Below are positions 1 to 8,800 of a stretch of DNA of 8,960 nt, one piece after another. A program made the position numbers and the translations under genes. Where the stretch lies: positions 1 through 8,960 of the forward strand of contig DNFG01000415.1 of NCBI GenBank assembly GCA_003487005.1, given 5' to 3'. The notes under the pieces are model-generated. The model was not told where the DNA came from and did no database searches. It saw only the letters and a list, made by a program, of their open reading frames with translations. Numbering within the stretch: position 1 is the stretch's first letter; every line of letters begins with the position of its first letter. This DNA comes from Bryobacterales bacterium (lineage in GTDB: Bacteria > Acidobacteriota > Terriglobia > Bryobacterales > Bryobacteraceae).

Positions 1-1866
1 GGCGTTCTGTTTGGCTGGGGCTCGGATACCAGCGGACAACTCGCCAGCGGCGTACACTCGCCCGGAGCCACCTTCGCCATCCGCCAAATCCCCGGCATGA
101 GCGGTGTCACGGCGATCGCCGCCGCCAGGCAGCACAGCCTCGCCCTCAAACGCGACGGAACTGTCTGGGCCTGGGGCAGCAATGAACACGGCCAGCTCGG
201 CGACGGAACCCGGTCCCTGCGCCGCTCGCCCGTCCAGGTTGAGGGCCTCAGCGGGGTGATCGCGATCGCCACCAGCGAGCACCACTCCCTCGCTCTGCGG
301 GGCGACGGCACCGTCTGGGCCTGGGGCTATGGCGCTTCCGGCATCCTCGGGAACGGCCAGTCCTCCGACCAGTTGACCCCGGTCCAGGTCGTGGATCTGC
401 AAGCAGCCGTCGCCATCGCGGCCGGCGGTCACTCCAGCCTCGCCATCACTGTCACCGGCGGCATCCGCGCCTGGGGGAACCTCGTTTGCGGCCTGCCCAC
501 CGGAGATTTCTTCACCGATGCCCACACCCGCCCCCGCGAGGTCTGGTGGCTGACCGGCGTCACCGCCATTGCCGCCAACGCCAACCATTGCCTCGCCGCG
601 CGCTCGGACGGCTCCGTCTGGGCCTGGGGTCTGAACGTCGCGGGTCAGGTCGGCAATGGCTCCTCGGAGACCGTCCCTCAGCCGGTCCAGGTCGCCCGCC
701 CCGGTGGGTCGATCAGCCTCGCCGCGGGCCCGGCGCACAGCCTCGCCATCACCTCCACCGGCACCGTCTACGCCTGGGGTCAGAACGATGCCGGCCAGGT
801 GGGCACCGGCCACGCCTCCCCCGGCACCGTCCCCGGCGAAGTGGACTTTCTCGATGACGTCGTTTCCATCGCGGCGGGCCAGGACGCCAGCCTGGCGATT
901 GAACGCGATGGAACCCTCTGGGCCTGGGGCGCCAACCACCAGGGCTCCCTCACGCCCAACGCGCCCCGCCTTCTCTTCTCCCCTGCCCCAACCGGCTTGC
1001 CCGGCCCCTTCGAAATGGTCTCCGCCAGCTATCTCTGGCTCGCCCGCGATGAGACCGGCGGCATCTGGAGTTCGATCGGTCCCCAGTGTGAACGCGCGCC
1101 CTGCCAGATCCCGCTGCCCTCGCCCGCGAAGGCCGTCTCCGTGGGCGCCAATTCCGGCGCCGCCCTGCTGGACGATGGCGGCCTGTGGCAATGGAACAAC
1201 GGCGGACTCCCCGTCTCCGAGGTCGACAACCCCGATTTCTACCTCCCAGCCAGGGTCGCCGGCCTCGACGGCCTCCCCATCGTCGCTGTCGACTCGGGCG
1301 CCACACGGACGCTCGCCGTCACCGCCGCCGGCCGCGTGTGGTCATGGGGCGAAAAGGAAGTCGTCAAGGCCGGCAACGAGTGGGTCACCCTCACCCGGGA
1401 ACCCCACGAACTGCCCGGCCTGCTCGACGTCGTTGCCGCCAGCGCGGGAGGGCAGACCGATGCCGTGCTGCATGCCGATGGCACGGCGTCCAGTTGGGGG
1501 CTTGACGGCTTCAATCATGCGCAGCCCACTCGCGTTCCCGGTCTGTCCGGCATCACCGCCCTCAGTTCCGGCGGAGCCTTCCACCTGGCCCTCCGCAACG
1601 ACGGAACCGTTTGGGTCTGGGGCCATACCCAGCACGGCGAGAGCGGAACGGGCGAGACCGTTCGCCAGGGACACATTCCGATTCAGGTGCCGGGGCTGGC
1701 TGACATCGTGGCGATTTCCGCGGGATTCCGCCACTGCCTCGCCCTCGCCCGTGGCGGCAGGATCTACTCCTGGGGCGACGATGCCGAAGGAAAACTGGGC
1801 CGGGCCACCGGCGCCTACCAGTTGGCCCCAACCCGCATCCGCTTCCAACAACCGCCTGTCCCATAG
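1..1866 (+). CDS. RCC1-repeat beta-propeller protein, 5'-truncated by window edge
   Basis: The reading frame is open from base 1 and already contains a repeat core (GWGSDTSGQL), so the gene starts upstream; the ATG at 97 lies inside a repeat and is not taken as the start. 621 codons are visible before the TAG at 1864-1866. The protein is a string of about 50-residue repeats of the RCC1 type: a core like GVTAIAA, then HSLAL, DGTVWAWG, GQLGDG and PVQV. The tryptophan of each blade core lies at about nt 16, 172, 322, 472, 625, 775, 925, 1066, 1192, 1345, 1495, 1618 and 1771, giving 13 repeats. Those near 472, 925, 1066, 1192 and 1345 are degenerate. RCC1 repeats fold as seven-bladed propellers, so this is probably two propellers. 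In bacteria such proteins are often exported or surface-associated, but the N-terminus is missing here, so location is unknown. No enzymatic domain is seen. The eukaryotic Ran exchange activity of RCC1 should not be inferred. Confidence 0.9.
   Translation, partial: GVLFGWGSDTSGQLASGVHSPGATFAIRQIPGMSGVTAIAAARQHSLALKRDGTVWAWGSNEHGQLGDGTRSLRRSPVQVEGLSGVIAIATSEHHSLALRGDGTVWAWGYGASGILGNGQSSDQLTPVQVVDLQAAVAIAAGGHSSLAITVTGGIRAWGNLVCGLPTGDFFTDAHTRPREVWWLTGVTAIAANANHCLAARSDGSVWAWGLNVAGQVGNGSSETVPQPVQVARPGGSISLAAGPAHSLAITSTGTVYAWGQNDAGQVGTGHASPGTVPGEVDFLDDVVSIAAGQDASLAIERDGTLWAWGANHQGSLTPNAPRLLFSPAPTGLPGPFEMVSASYLWLARDETGGIWSSIGPQCERAPCQIPLPSPAKAVSVGANSGAALLDDGGLWQWNNGGLPVSEVDNPDFYLPARVAGLDGLPIVAVDSGATRTLAVTAAGRVWSWGEKEVVKAGNEWVTLTREPHELPGLLDVVAASAGGQTDAVLHADGTASSWGLDGFNHAQPTRVPGLSGITALSSGGAFHLALRNDGTVWVWGHTQHGESGTGETVRQGHIPIQVPGLADIVAISAGFRHCLALARGGRIYSWGDDAEGKLGRATGAYQLAPTRIRFQQPPVP
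1..1866 (+). repeat. Array of 13 RCC1 blades (protein-level repeat of about 150 bp)
   Basis: Spacing between successive blade-core tryptophans is 52, 50, 50, 51, 50, 50, 47, 42, 51, 50, 41 and 51 codons. The first seven blades are regular. Those after nt 925 are shorter or lose the WG pair (WSS at 1066, WQW at 1192). Regularity returns for the last blades. At DNA level the 14-mer GTCTGGGCCTGGGG occurs perfectly at 163-176, 313-326 and 616-629, so some blades remain alike in nucleotides as well as in protein. Confidence 0.8.
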
Positions 1867-1924
1867 CCCAAGCCCGCGGGGGCAGGCCTCGGTTCCCAGT
1901 CGCGTACTCGAACGCCCAACTTGA

Positions 1925-1958
1925 GTTTCGGAGGGTTTCGGTGGGGCGGGGGTTTCGG
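1925..1958 (+). repeat. G-rich cluster with three GTTTCGG copies
   Basis: GTTTCGG occurs at 1925-1931, 1935-1941 and 1952-1958. Runs of two to five G lie between the copies (GGAGGG, GG, GGGG, GGGGG). The stretch lies about 60 bp after the RCC1 stop codon. It has enough G-tracts to form a two-tier quadruplex on the + strand, which is an inference from composition only. Function unknown. Confidence 0.4.
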
Positions 1959-2460
1959 CGCTCATCGCAGCAGCCTGACCCGTCCCACCACACTTCTGTG
2001 AGAAAGAACCCTTGCTCCGTACACTTCTCTTGTAAAGGGAGGATCGCCCACGCCGCGACCAGCACGTTGGGTGGCGTCCGGAGTCGCGCACTACGTCACG
2101 CAGCGGGGGGCAAGTTCCGTGCCATTTGCGTGTGAAGCCGAAGTGGGTCCACGGCCGGCCCACCAGGTTGCCCACGGAGTCACTCACGTCGCTCGCCCGT
2201 CGCACAACGACGGCTTCCGCCAGCTCTGCCGCGATCATCTCCACCGCTTCGACCCCATCTGCTCCGTCGACGCCGGCCTCCTCCAGCAGTCCGCCCAATG
2301 CGAGTGCGCTCTTATCCGCCTCCAGTCCGTCGCAACCGCCTTCCTGAATCGCATCTGCCAGGCTCAGATTTGCAGGATTTCGAGGGGGTGCAGTCGGATT
2401 TCACGGACGGATTTCTGGAAAGTAAACTGAATCATTCTTCTTGTCAGGTTCCTCCACGCA

Positions 2461-2580
2461 TACCCCGCGCCCATGGAAGACCGTTCCGTTCCCATCTCAC
2501 CGAGCCCCCGCGCTCATCTCACCCACGAGACCTCCGTCCACGCTTCCCGGACGTCCCCCCAAAAAACATTTCACGGACAA
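2461..2580 (+). promoter_or_regulatory. C-rich, G-poor stretch; possible rut-like RNA segment
   Basis: By direct count, 2461-2520 has 29 C against 11 G and 2521-2580 has 26 C against 9 G. The flanking genes do not show this imbalance so strongly. A C-over-G bubble in untranslated RNA is the known signature of Rho loading sites. It lies about 270 bp before the start of the large gene, so it could be part of a Rho-dependent terminator for upstream transcription or a regulated leader. No Rho-independent terminator is obvious in the gap, which makes this reading more attractive but does not prove it. Confidence 0.25.
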
Positions 2581-2832
2581 CGCGCTCAAACAAGCCGCAA
2601 ACCTCTGCTTCCATTGAAGACTATACCCAAACGAGTGTACGGAAGGCGCCCGGAACGAACTCCCCCGCCGCACGATTCAGACTGTTGACGCCCTGTCCCC
2701 ATTCGCCCCGCAAGTCCCCGGTCTTCACCACGGGTCACCCCTCGCGACTACCTCGCCACGGGAGCAGCCCCGGCAACTTTGGGTCGAGTTTCCAGGTGCT
2801 GCCAACAGGATTTTCCGGGTCCGCACTCCACG

Positions 2833-2862
2833 AAAAAGAGTACGATATAAGAGTGCGATATC
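2833..2862 (+). promoter_or_regulatory. Translation start region of the Ig-repeat gene: weak SD and 13-bp tandem repeat around GTG
   Basis: The start codon GTG at 2853-2855 is chosen because a clean signal peptide begins there and no ATG exists in frame between 2298 and this point. The only ribosome-binding candidate is the purine run AAAAAGAG (2833-2840), which ends 12 nt before the GTG and is weak. Bases 2837-2849 (AGAGTACGATATA) and 2850-2862 (AGAGTGCGATATC) form an exact head-to-tail 13-bp repeat with two mismatches. The start codon lies in the second copy, where the first copy has GTA. The surrounding 2831-2880 is only 32% G+C (16 of 50 bases), which would favour an open initiation region. 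TACGAT (2841-2846) could serve as a -10 element, but no good -35 was found. Confidence 0.55.
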
Positions 2863-5800
2863 TGAAATTATTCGTATACATCGCTAGTCTGTTTCTGGCA
2901 CTAACGTCCTCGGCGCAAGCGCAATTGCCGGGCTTTCCGGTCGAGCTGATTCCCGGACCAGACGCGACGGGGGTGCCCGTGGACACGTGCGTCGTCGTGG
3001 TAGGGACTGGCTCGTCTTGGGCGTCCCAGATGACGGTGACGCTCCGGCGGCAGGACGGGCAGGCGGTGGAGACCCGCCGCGAGTCCGGCGGCATTGATGA
3101 CATTTACAAGCCCGCGGAGCCGCTGCAGCCACTGACGAGCTACACGATCCGCGTCGAGCCTCATCCTTCCCTGGGAGCGCCTTTCGAGTCGGGGTTCACG
3201 ACCGGCGCGGGGCCGGCGGAGGATCCCCCCGGCGTCGCGGCATTCGACCCAGCCTCAGGCACCGTCGGCGTCCCCCTGTTCGGGCCGTTCCACGTCCGCT
3301 TCAACCGCCCGGTGCGCAACACCAGCGCGCGGCCTCTGCAGCAGGCGATCCGCGTGGTGGACCGTCTCGGACAAATGACCGGGATTGCGGTGACGCTCGC
3401 CGCGGACGGTCTCTCGGCCCAGATTGCGTTGGTGAACACGTGGACGATGCCCACCCTGCACCGCATCCTCGTCGATCCGGAAAAGCTGCTGGATCGCACT
3501 GGTGTTGGTGGCCGTGGCCCGGTTCAGGAAGGCATCCTCCTGACGGCTCTCGCGCCCGGCACGGGCTTCGAAGTGCTCACCGCCTATCCCGGCGACGGAG
3601 CCGAAGACGTGCCCGCCAACGTGCGGCCCCAGGTGCTGTTCAACCGGCAGGCCTGGACCGGCATCACCGGCGAAGTCGGCCAAGTGACTTGCGGCGACAA
3701 CCGAATCCCGGCGCAGGTCGAATTCCGCGCCATGGGCCGCGTTCTGGGACTCAACCTCTCCCAACTCCTGCCGCCGCGGACACGCTGCCGGTGGACCATC
3801 CCGGCCGGCGTGACCGACATGCACGGCATCCCGGCGCCCGAATTCAGCGCGGAGTTCACCACCGGCGCGGGTCCGGACATCCGCCGCGGCTTCCTGATCG
3901 AATCGTCGCCCGCGTCCCACCAGACGGTTCCGGCTCCGGCGAATGCCTGGCCGCGCCTTCGCTTCAACAAGCCGGTGCATCCAGTCTCCGCGCTCCTGGC
4001 CGCTGAATTCACCGGGGCGGTCAATGGCGTGATGGAGGCGGTGGAGGCGGAAGTGGAATTCTTCGCGGAGGGGACCGGAGTTCTGTTCCGGCCGCGAGCC
4101 CCGCTGAAGCCGAAGGTCGTGTACCAGCTGGGGGCGGGAAACCTGCGCTCGAACGTGTGGGACCTCGGCGGCGAATCCCTCTCAGTCTCGGACTACAACC
4201 TCCGCTATCGGGAATCCGCCGACGAGCAACCGCCCGTATTGACGATGACGCTCCCGCTTCCGGACGCCCAGGATGTGCATCCGGGCACGGCGATCGTACT
4301 GGGATTCTCCGAGGAGATGGGCGCCGCCCTGGTTCAGGAGCCAGTCACCATCACCGGGGCGGGCGAGAAGGTGGCCGCGCAGTTCGTCCGAACCCCGCGC
4401 AGCATCCGCCTGAACCCCGATCAACTGCTCAAGCCGGACACGATGTACGAAGTCCAGGTGCGCGGCCTCGCCGACCTGGCCGGGAATCCACTGCCGGACC
4501 GGTCATTCACCTTCAGGACCGCCGCCTCGGCGGCGGCGGCCCCGGCCTTCAATCCGGTCAGTTACGAACCGGCGTCCAGCGCCGTGGACGTGGATCCCGG
4601 CACGTCCATCCGCCTCCACTTCAACCTCCCCGTCGGCGGTGTCCTACCCGGCGGCGTGCTGGCAATCAGCGGCCACACCAGTCCCGGTCTGGCATTCCGC
4701 ACGTCGGTCGATGGCAGCATGGTCGAGATCATCCCAGAGGAACGGCTACCCGTGGGCGTACAGATCTCCCTCTCCCTCACCGTGCTCGATCAACAGGCGC
4801 GCAGCCACTCACTCTGGCTGCAATTCAAGACGCTGGACGCCCAAGGCGGCACCTTCCACGTCATGTCCATCACGCCCGAACCCGGCGTGGTGGCGGTGCG
4901 GCAGGATCTCGAACTGACTTTCAACTTCCAGGAACCGGTCAATCCGCTCACGCTGAACAGCCGGAATCTGCTCGTCGATGACGGGTCGCCCCGGCTCAAT
5001 TTCACGCCGTCGTTCTCGGACGACTACCGGTCGGCGACCATCGTCGTGCCGGGCGCCGCCCCCGTCAAGGTGTTCGCCTCGGACGGCATCCGGAGCATGA
5101 GTGGAGCCGCCCTCGAACCGCGCTTCTTCGAGTACTGGCCCCAGCCTGAACCGGCGGGGCTGCTGAACTATGGCGGAAGGCCCGCGTCCCGGCCCGTGCA
5201 GGGGTCGCCGATCGAGCCCGGAGACCCGTTCACCGTCTTCCTCGATGCCCCCATCGACCCGGCCGGTGTCGAGCGTTGGGCGCTCGTCACCGCCGATGGA
5301 GTGCCATGGCCCGGCGAGTTCGAGGTGGGTGCTCTCGGCTTCACCCTCACCTTCCGTCCGGCCCGGGATTTCCCGCCGTCTTCGAGGGTCGTTCTCTTCG
5401 AGCGCTGGAGGCTGGAGTCCCTGCGGACCCTCGCCGAATTCGTCACCGCGGCCGCTGTCCCAGATCTCCGCCACTCGGTGGATGCTCTCACTCCCCTGCC
5501 GCGCCTCCCCATGCTCGACTTCGAATTTCCCTTGCCGGCCGACCCCGGCATCGTCCGCTTCAGCCTCCGGACATCCCCTGGACTGCAGGCTCCCACGGAA
5601 GTGCCCCTTCGCGTCTCGCAGCGTAGCGAGCGGATTCTGCGCGTCATTCCTGAGATCCCGCTCGTAGACGGCAACTACCAGATCGCCGTCTCGGGGGCCG
5701 ATTCCGCGGGTTGGCCGCTCGGGTTCTTCGGCACATTCCAGGTCAGGCACCGCCCCGACGCCCGGCCCGTCACGCTGCGCGTGGCTCCGCCGCCCGGAAG

Positions 5801-8800
5801 TTCCAACCTCCCCCTGAATTCCCTGGTCAGCCTGTTGTTTGATGAATCCGTCAACCGGGTGACCGTCAATCGCCGCACATTGCGCCTCATGGAGGATGAA
5901 CGCGAGATCCCCGTCCGCATCGAGTTCGTCAATGCGGCCGGCGTCCGCCTCATCCCGCTGGTGGCCCTGCGACCCGAGACCGGTTACCGCGTCGTGATGG
6001 AGGGCGTGGAGGACATGCAAGGCCGCCCGGTCGAGCCGGTCGATTGGACCTTCCACACCGGCCGAAACCTCGATTTCCAGCCCCCCCAGATCAGTTCGTC
6101 CGCCGTGCCGACGTTGGGAGGCTATCGTCTGCTCGCCCCTGATGCCCCCGTCACGATCGATTCCTCCGAAGCGCTCGATCCTGTCGCCGCGGTGCTCGAA
6201 AACTCGTGGTTCCATGAACCCTGGGACGCCACCGTCGCCGATGACCTTCTCTCCGCGGTGTACACGCCAGCCAGCATTCGTGACCGCGGCGCCGCGCTCG
6301 CCCTCTCCCTGCGCGGGCTGAGGGATCTCAGTGGCAACGTCAGCTCCTCGACCTACTTCCCCTACTCGACGGCCATCGCGGAGGACGCGGAACCGCCACG
6401 CCTGCTCGATTTCTTCCCTTCCGGCGGCACGCGGGATGTACCTGTCAACGCACAGATCACGATCCGCTTCGACGAGCCTGTCGATACCGGCTCGATCGCG
6501 GATATCCGGCTCTCGCGCGATGGCGAACGCATTCGCCTCATCCCTCAAGTGGGGCCGCAGAATATGCTGCAATTGCGCCCCGAACGGATGCTCGTTCCCG
6601 GCGCCGAATACAGCCTCGTCGTGGAAGGCGTTCGCGATATCTGGGGCAATCCGATGGACGGACGCCATCAAGCCGCTTTCCAGACCGGCGCCCGCGCCGA
6701 TGCCGCTCCTACGGTCTGCCAGGGGCCGGGCTCGACGACGCTCCCGGCCAACGCGCGAATCACCTTGAGTTTCTCAAAGCCGATGTCGCCGCCCACGGTC
6801 TTGAACGGGCTCAGCCTCCACAGGCTGGTGGAGGGGTCGGGCGGGATGTATGCTCCGGTGCCCGCCGGAATACTGCTCGCCGCCGATGGCCTCGGCGCGA
6901 CGCTCGTCCCCGAAACCCCGCTGGAGCCGCGTCAGGTTTACCGGATCACGGGCGCCGGCCTGCGCGACTTCGCCGGCACCGGCTGTGCCGATACCCTGCA
7001 GACCTCCTGGAGCTTCACGGCCGCGGCCGAAGCGCATGATCCTCCGCGGGTCACCGCCGTCCCTCCGAACGGCGCCACGGACGTCCCCCGCAACGCTCTC
7101 GCCGGGGTCGTGTTCGACCGGCCCATGCCACGGCGCCCCGACGCCCCCGTACGACTGTTCTGCGACAACGACGAAATCAGGCTGCTCGAACAGAGCAGTT
7201 TGCCGCTGCTCTTCTCCCGCGCCTCCGGCATCCTGCCCCGGGGGGCGGCGTGCCGGATGGATGTGGACGCGTTCGAGGACTTCGCGGGGAACCGCAGCGC
7301 CCCGTTCGCAACCTCCTTCACCGTCGCCGATGCAGCGGCCTCGGATCTCACCCGGCCCCAGTTGCTCTCCACCACGCCGGCTTCCGGAGAAGTGGGTGTG
7401 AACCCCGCCTCTCCCGTCCGCCTCGGTTTCAGCAAGTTGATGCGCCAGCCCTGGTCCCTCTCCCCCGAAGTCGAAATGCAGGCAACCGGCCTCCAATGGC
7501 GCTTCACCGGGACGGCGGCCGCCGATGGCCGGGATGTCTTTCTGAACCCCAATCCCGCGTGGCCGGCCGCCACCCGCATCTCCATCTCGCTCCGGCAGAC
7601 TGTCTCCTCCGTCCCGGCATCGCTCGCCGACCTCGCCGGCAACCGCGTCGACCGTCTGTACCAGCTCTCCTTCCACACCGCTGCGCTGCCGGACTCCGAA
7701 CCGCCCAGGCTCGAGTGGGTGAGCCCCGGCTCCGGCGGGTCGCTCCGGGCGATGGACACCCGCTTCGTCCTTCAGTTCTCCGAACCCGTCATCCTCAAGC
7801 CCGGCGCGCTCGCCCTGTTCGCGGGCACTTCGGCGCTCTCCGCGACCGCGACTCTCTCCGAAGACGCCCGCCGCATCGAGCTTGCCGCCCAGATCCCTCC
7901 CAATTCCACCATCTCTCTCCTGCTCGGCGATCTCATCACCGATCTGGCCGGCAACCCCCTTGCCGCCCGGCAGTTCACCTGGACTTCGCTCGATGCCGAG
8001 GGCTATGGTCAGCCGCAAGTCAATACCGTGAACCCGGAGAACCACCGGCAGGTGCAGAGCGGCGACCTCGAGATCTCCCTCGATTTCAGCCGCCCGATGA
8101 ACGTACCCACCACCACGGCCGCGTTCCGGGTCATGGAAGACGGCGAGTGGATCGGCGGCACCGTGACACTGAACCCGTCCGGACGGCAATTGCGATACAA
8201 GCCGGACCGCCCGTTCCAGCCCGGCGCGCGCGTGGACGTCTTCCTGCTCTCCACAGCCCTCAGCATCGATGGTGTCCCGCTGCACCAGAGCTTCGTGAGC
8301 CGGTTCTATGTCGCCGCCGGCGCCGGGCCCACCGCCTTCGAGGTGGTCCGCAAGTACGTCGTCGCCGAAGAGGAGGTCGGCCGCCCCGTGCTCGAAATCG
8401 AGTTTTCACGGCCCCTCGATCCCGCGTCGGTGAACGGAGAGACCGTCTGGGCGCGCATCGGGTCCCGGCGCGTGCACGGAGTCCTTTCCCTGGAGCATGG
8501 ACGATTGCTCCGCTTCCGGGCCGATGAACCCTTGCCGGAGGACGAGGCAATCGTGCTCACCGCGGGCGCTTCGCTCACTGCCCTCGACGGCGAACCCTTC
8601 GCCGGAAGAGACTTCCAGTTCACCTCCGCCGATCTCGTCCACGAAGCCGAACTGGAGGCCGTGGACGAAGCCGCGGACGGTGCCATTCGCCTCCGCTTCG
8701 TCGCCCCCGTCAGTTCCGGGATGCGCTTCAAAGCCGGACTCGATGGCGTGGATAATCTCTGGGATCGCTTCCACTGGTCCGAGTCGGCCGACCGCCGGGA

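Larger units (their letters stand above)
1867..2852. other. Gap of about 1 kb without a convincing gene
   Basis: Open frames here encode Pro/Arg/Ser/His-rich, low-complexity text without family-like patterns, and none has a good ribosome site with a matching start. The frame of the downstream gene stays open back to an ATG at 2298, but those 185 residues look non-coding. Small structures seen: an imperfect hairpin around 1906-1926 (ACTC/GAGT plus AA/TT with a bulged G) just after the RCC1 stop; the octamer ACACTTCT at 1990-1997 and 2021-2028; and GGATTTC at 2375-2381, 2396-2402 and 2409-2415. A weak sigma70-like pair, TTCACG (2400-2405) and TAAACT (2423-2428) with a 17-bp spacer, matches consensus at 4 of 6 bases each and is only a possibility. 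No tRNA-like or transposase-like sequence was recognised. Confidence 0.6.

Noticed and set aside
97..99. ATG at 97 as the true start of the RCC1 gene
   Set aside because: The frame is open to base 1 and the upstream codons encode another RCC1 blade core, so this Met is internal.
1872..1883. Palindrome CCCGCGGG just after the RCC1 stop as a terminator
   Set aside because: It is too short, leaves no loop and has no T-tract.
1342..2298. Minus-strand open frame of 318 codons across the RCC1 3' end and the gap
   Set aside because: Most of it is antisense to the well-supported RCC1 repeats, and the part in the gap shows no recognisable family pattern.
2400..2428. Sigma70-like promoter TTCACG-17 bp-TAAACT
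   Set aside because: Only 4 of 6 matches in each box; such matches occur by chance in 1 kb and the organism's promoter rules are unknown. It is mentioned only within the gap entry.
2473..2688. Small + strand ORF of 71 codons beginning MEDRSVPISP
   Set aside because: No ribosome-binding site, a Pro/Arg/Ser/Thr-rich composition that follows the C-rich DNA, and no signal or domain feature.
2298..2852. N-terminal extension of the Ig-repeat protein to an ATG at 2298
   Set aside because: The extra 185 residues are Pro/Arg/Ser/His-rich without domain pattern, and they would place a perfect signal peptide in the middle of the protein. The GTG at 2853 is therefore preferred.
4809..6671. Long minus-strand open frame (620 codons) opposite the Ig repeats
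   Set aside because: It is the mirror of a high-GC coding frame: its residues are Glu/Arg/Gly/Asp-rich text without domain structure, while the + strand has clear periodic Ig units.
6774..8285. Minus-strand open frame of 503 codons
   Set aside because: Same reason: antisense to well-formed Ig repeats in a GC-rich gene, with no motif of its own.
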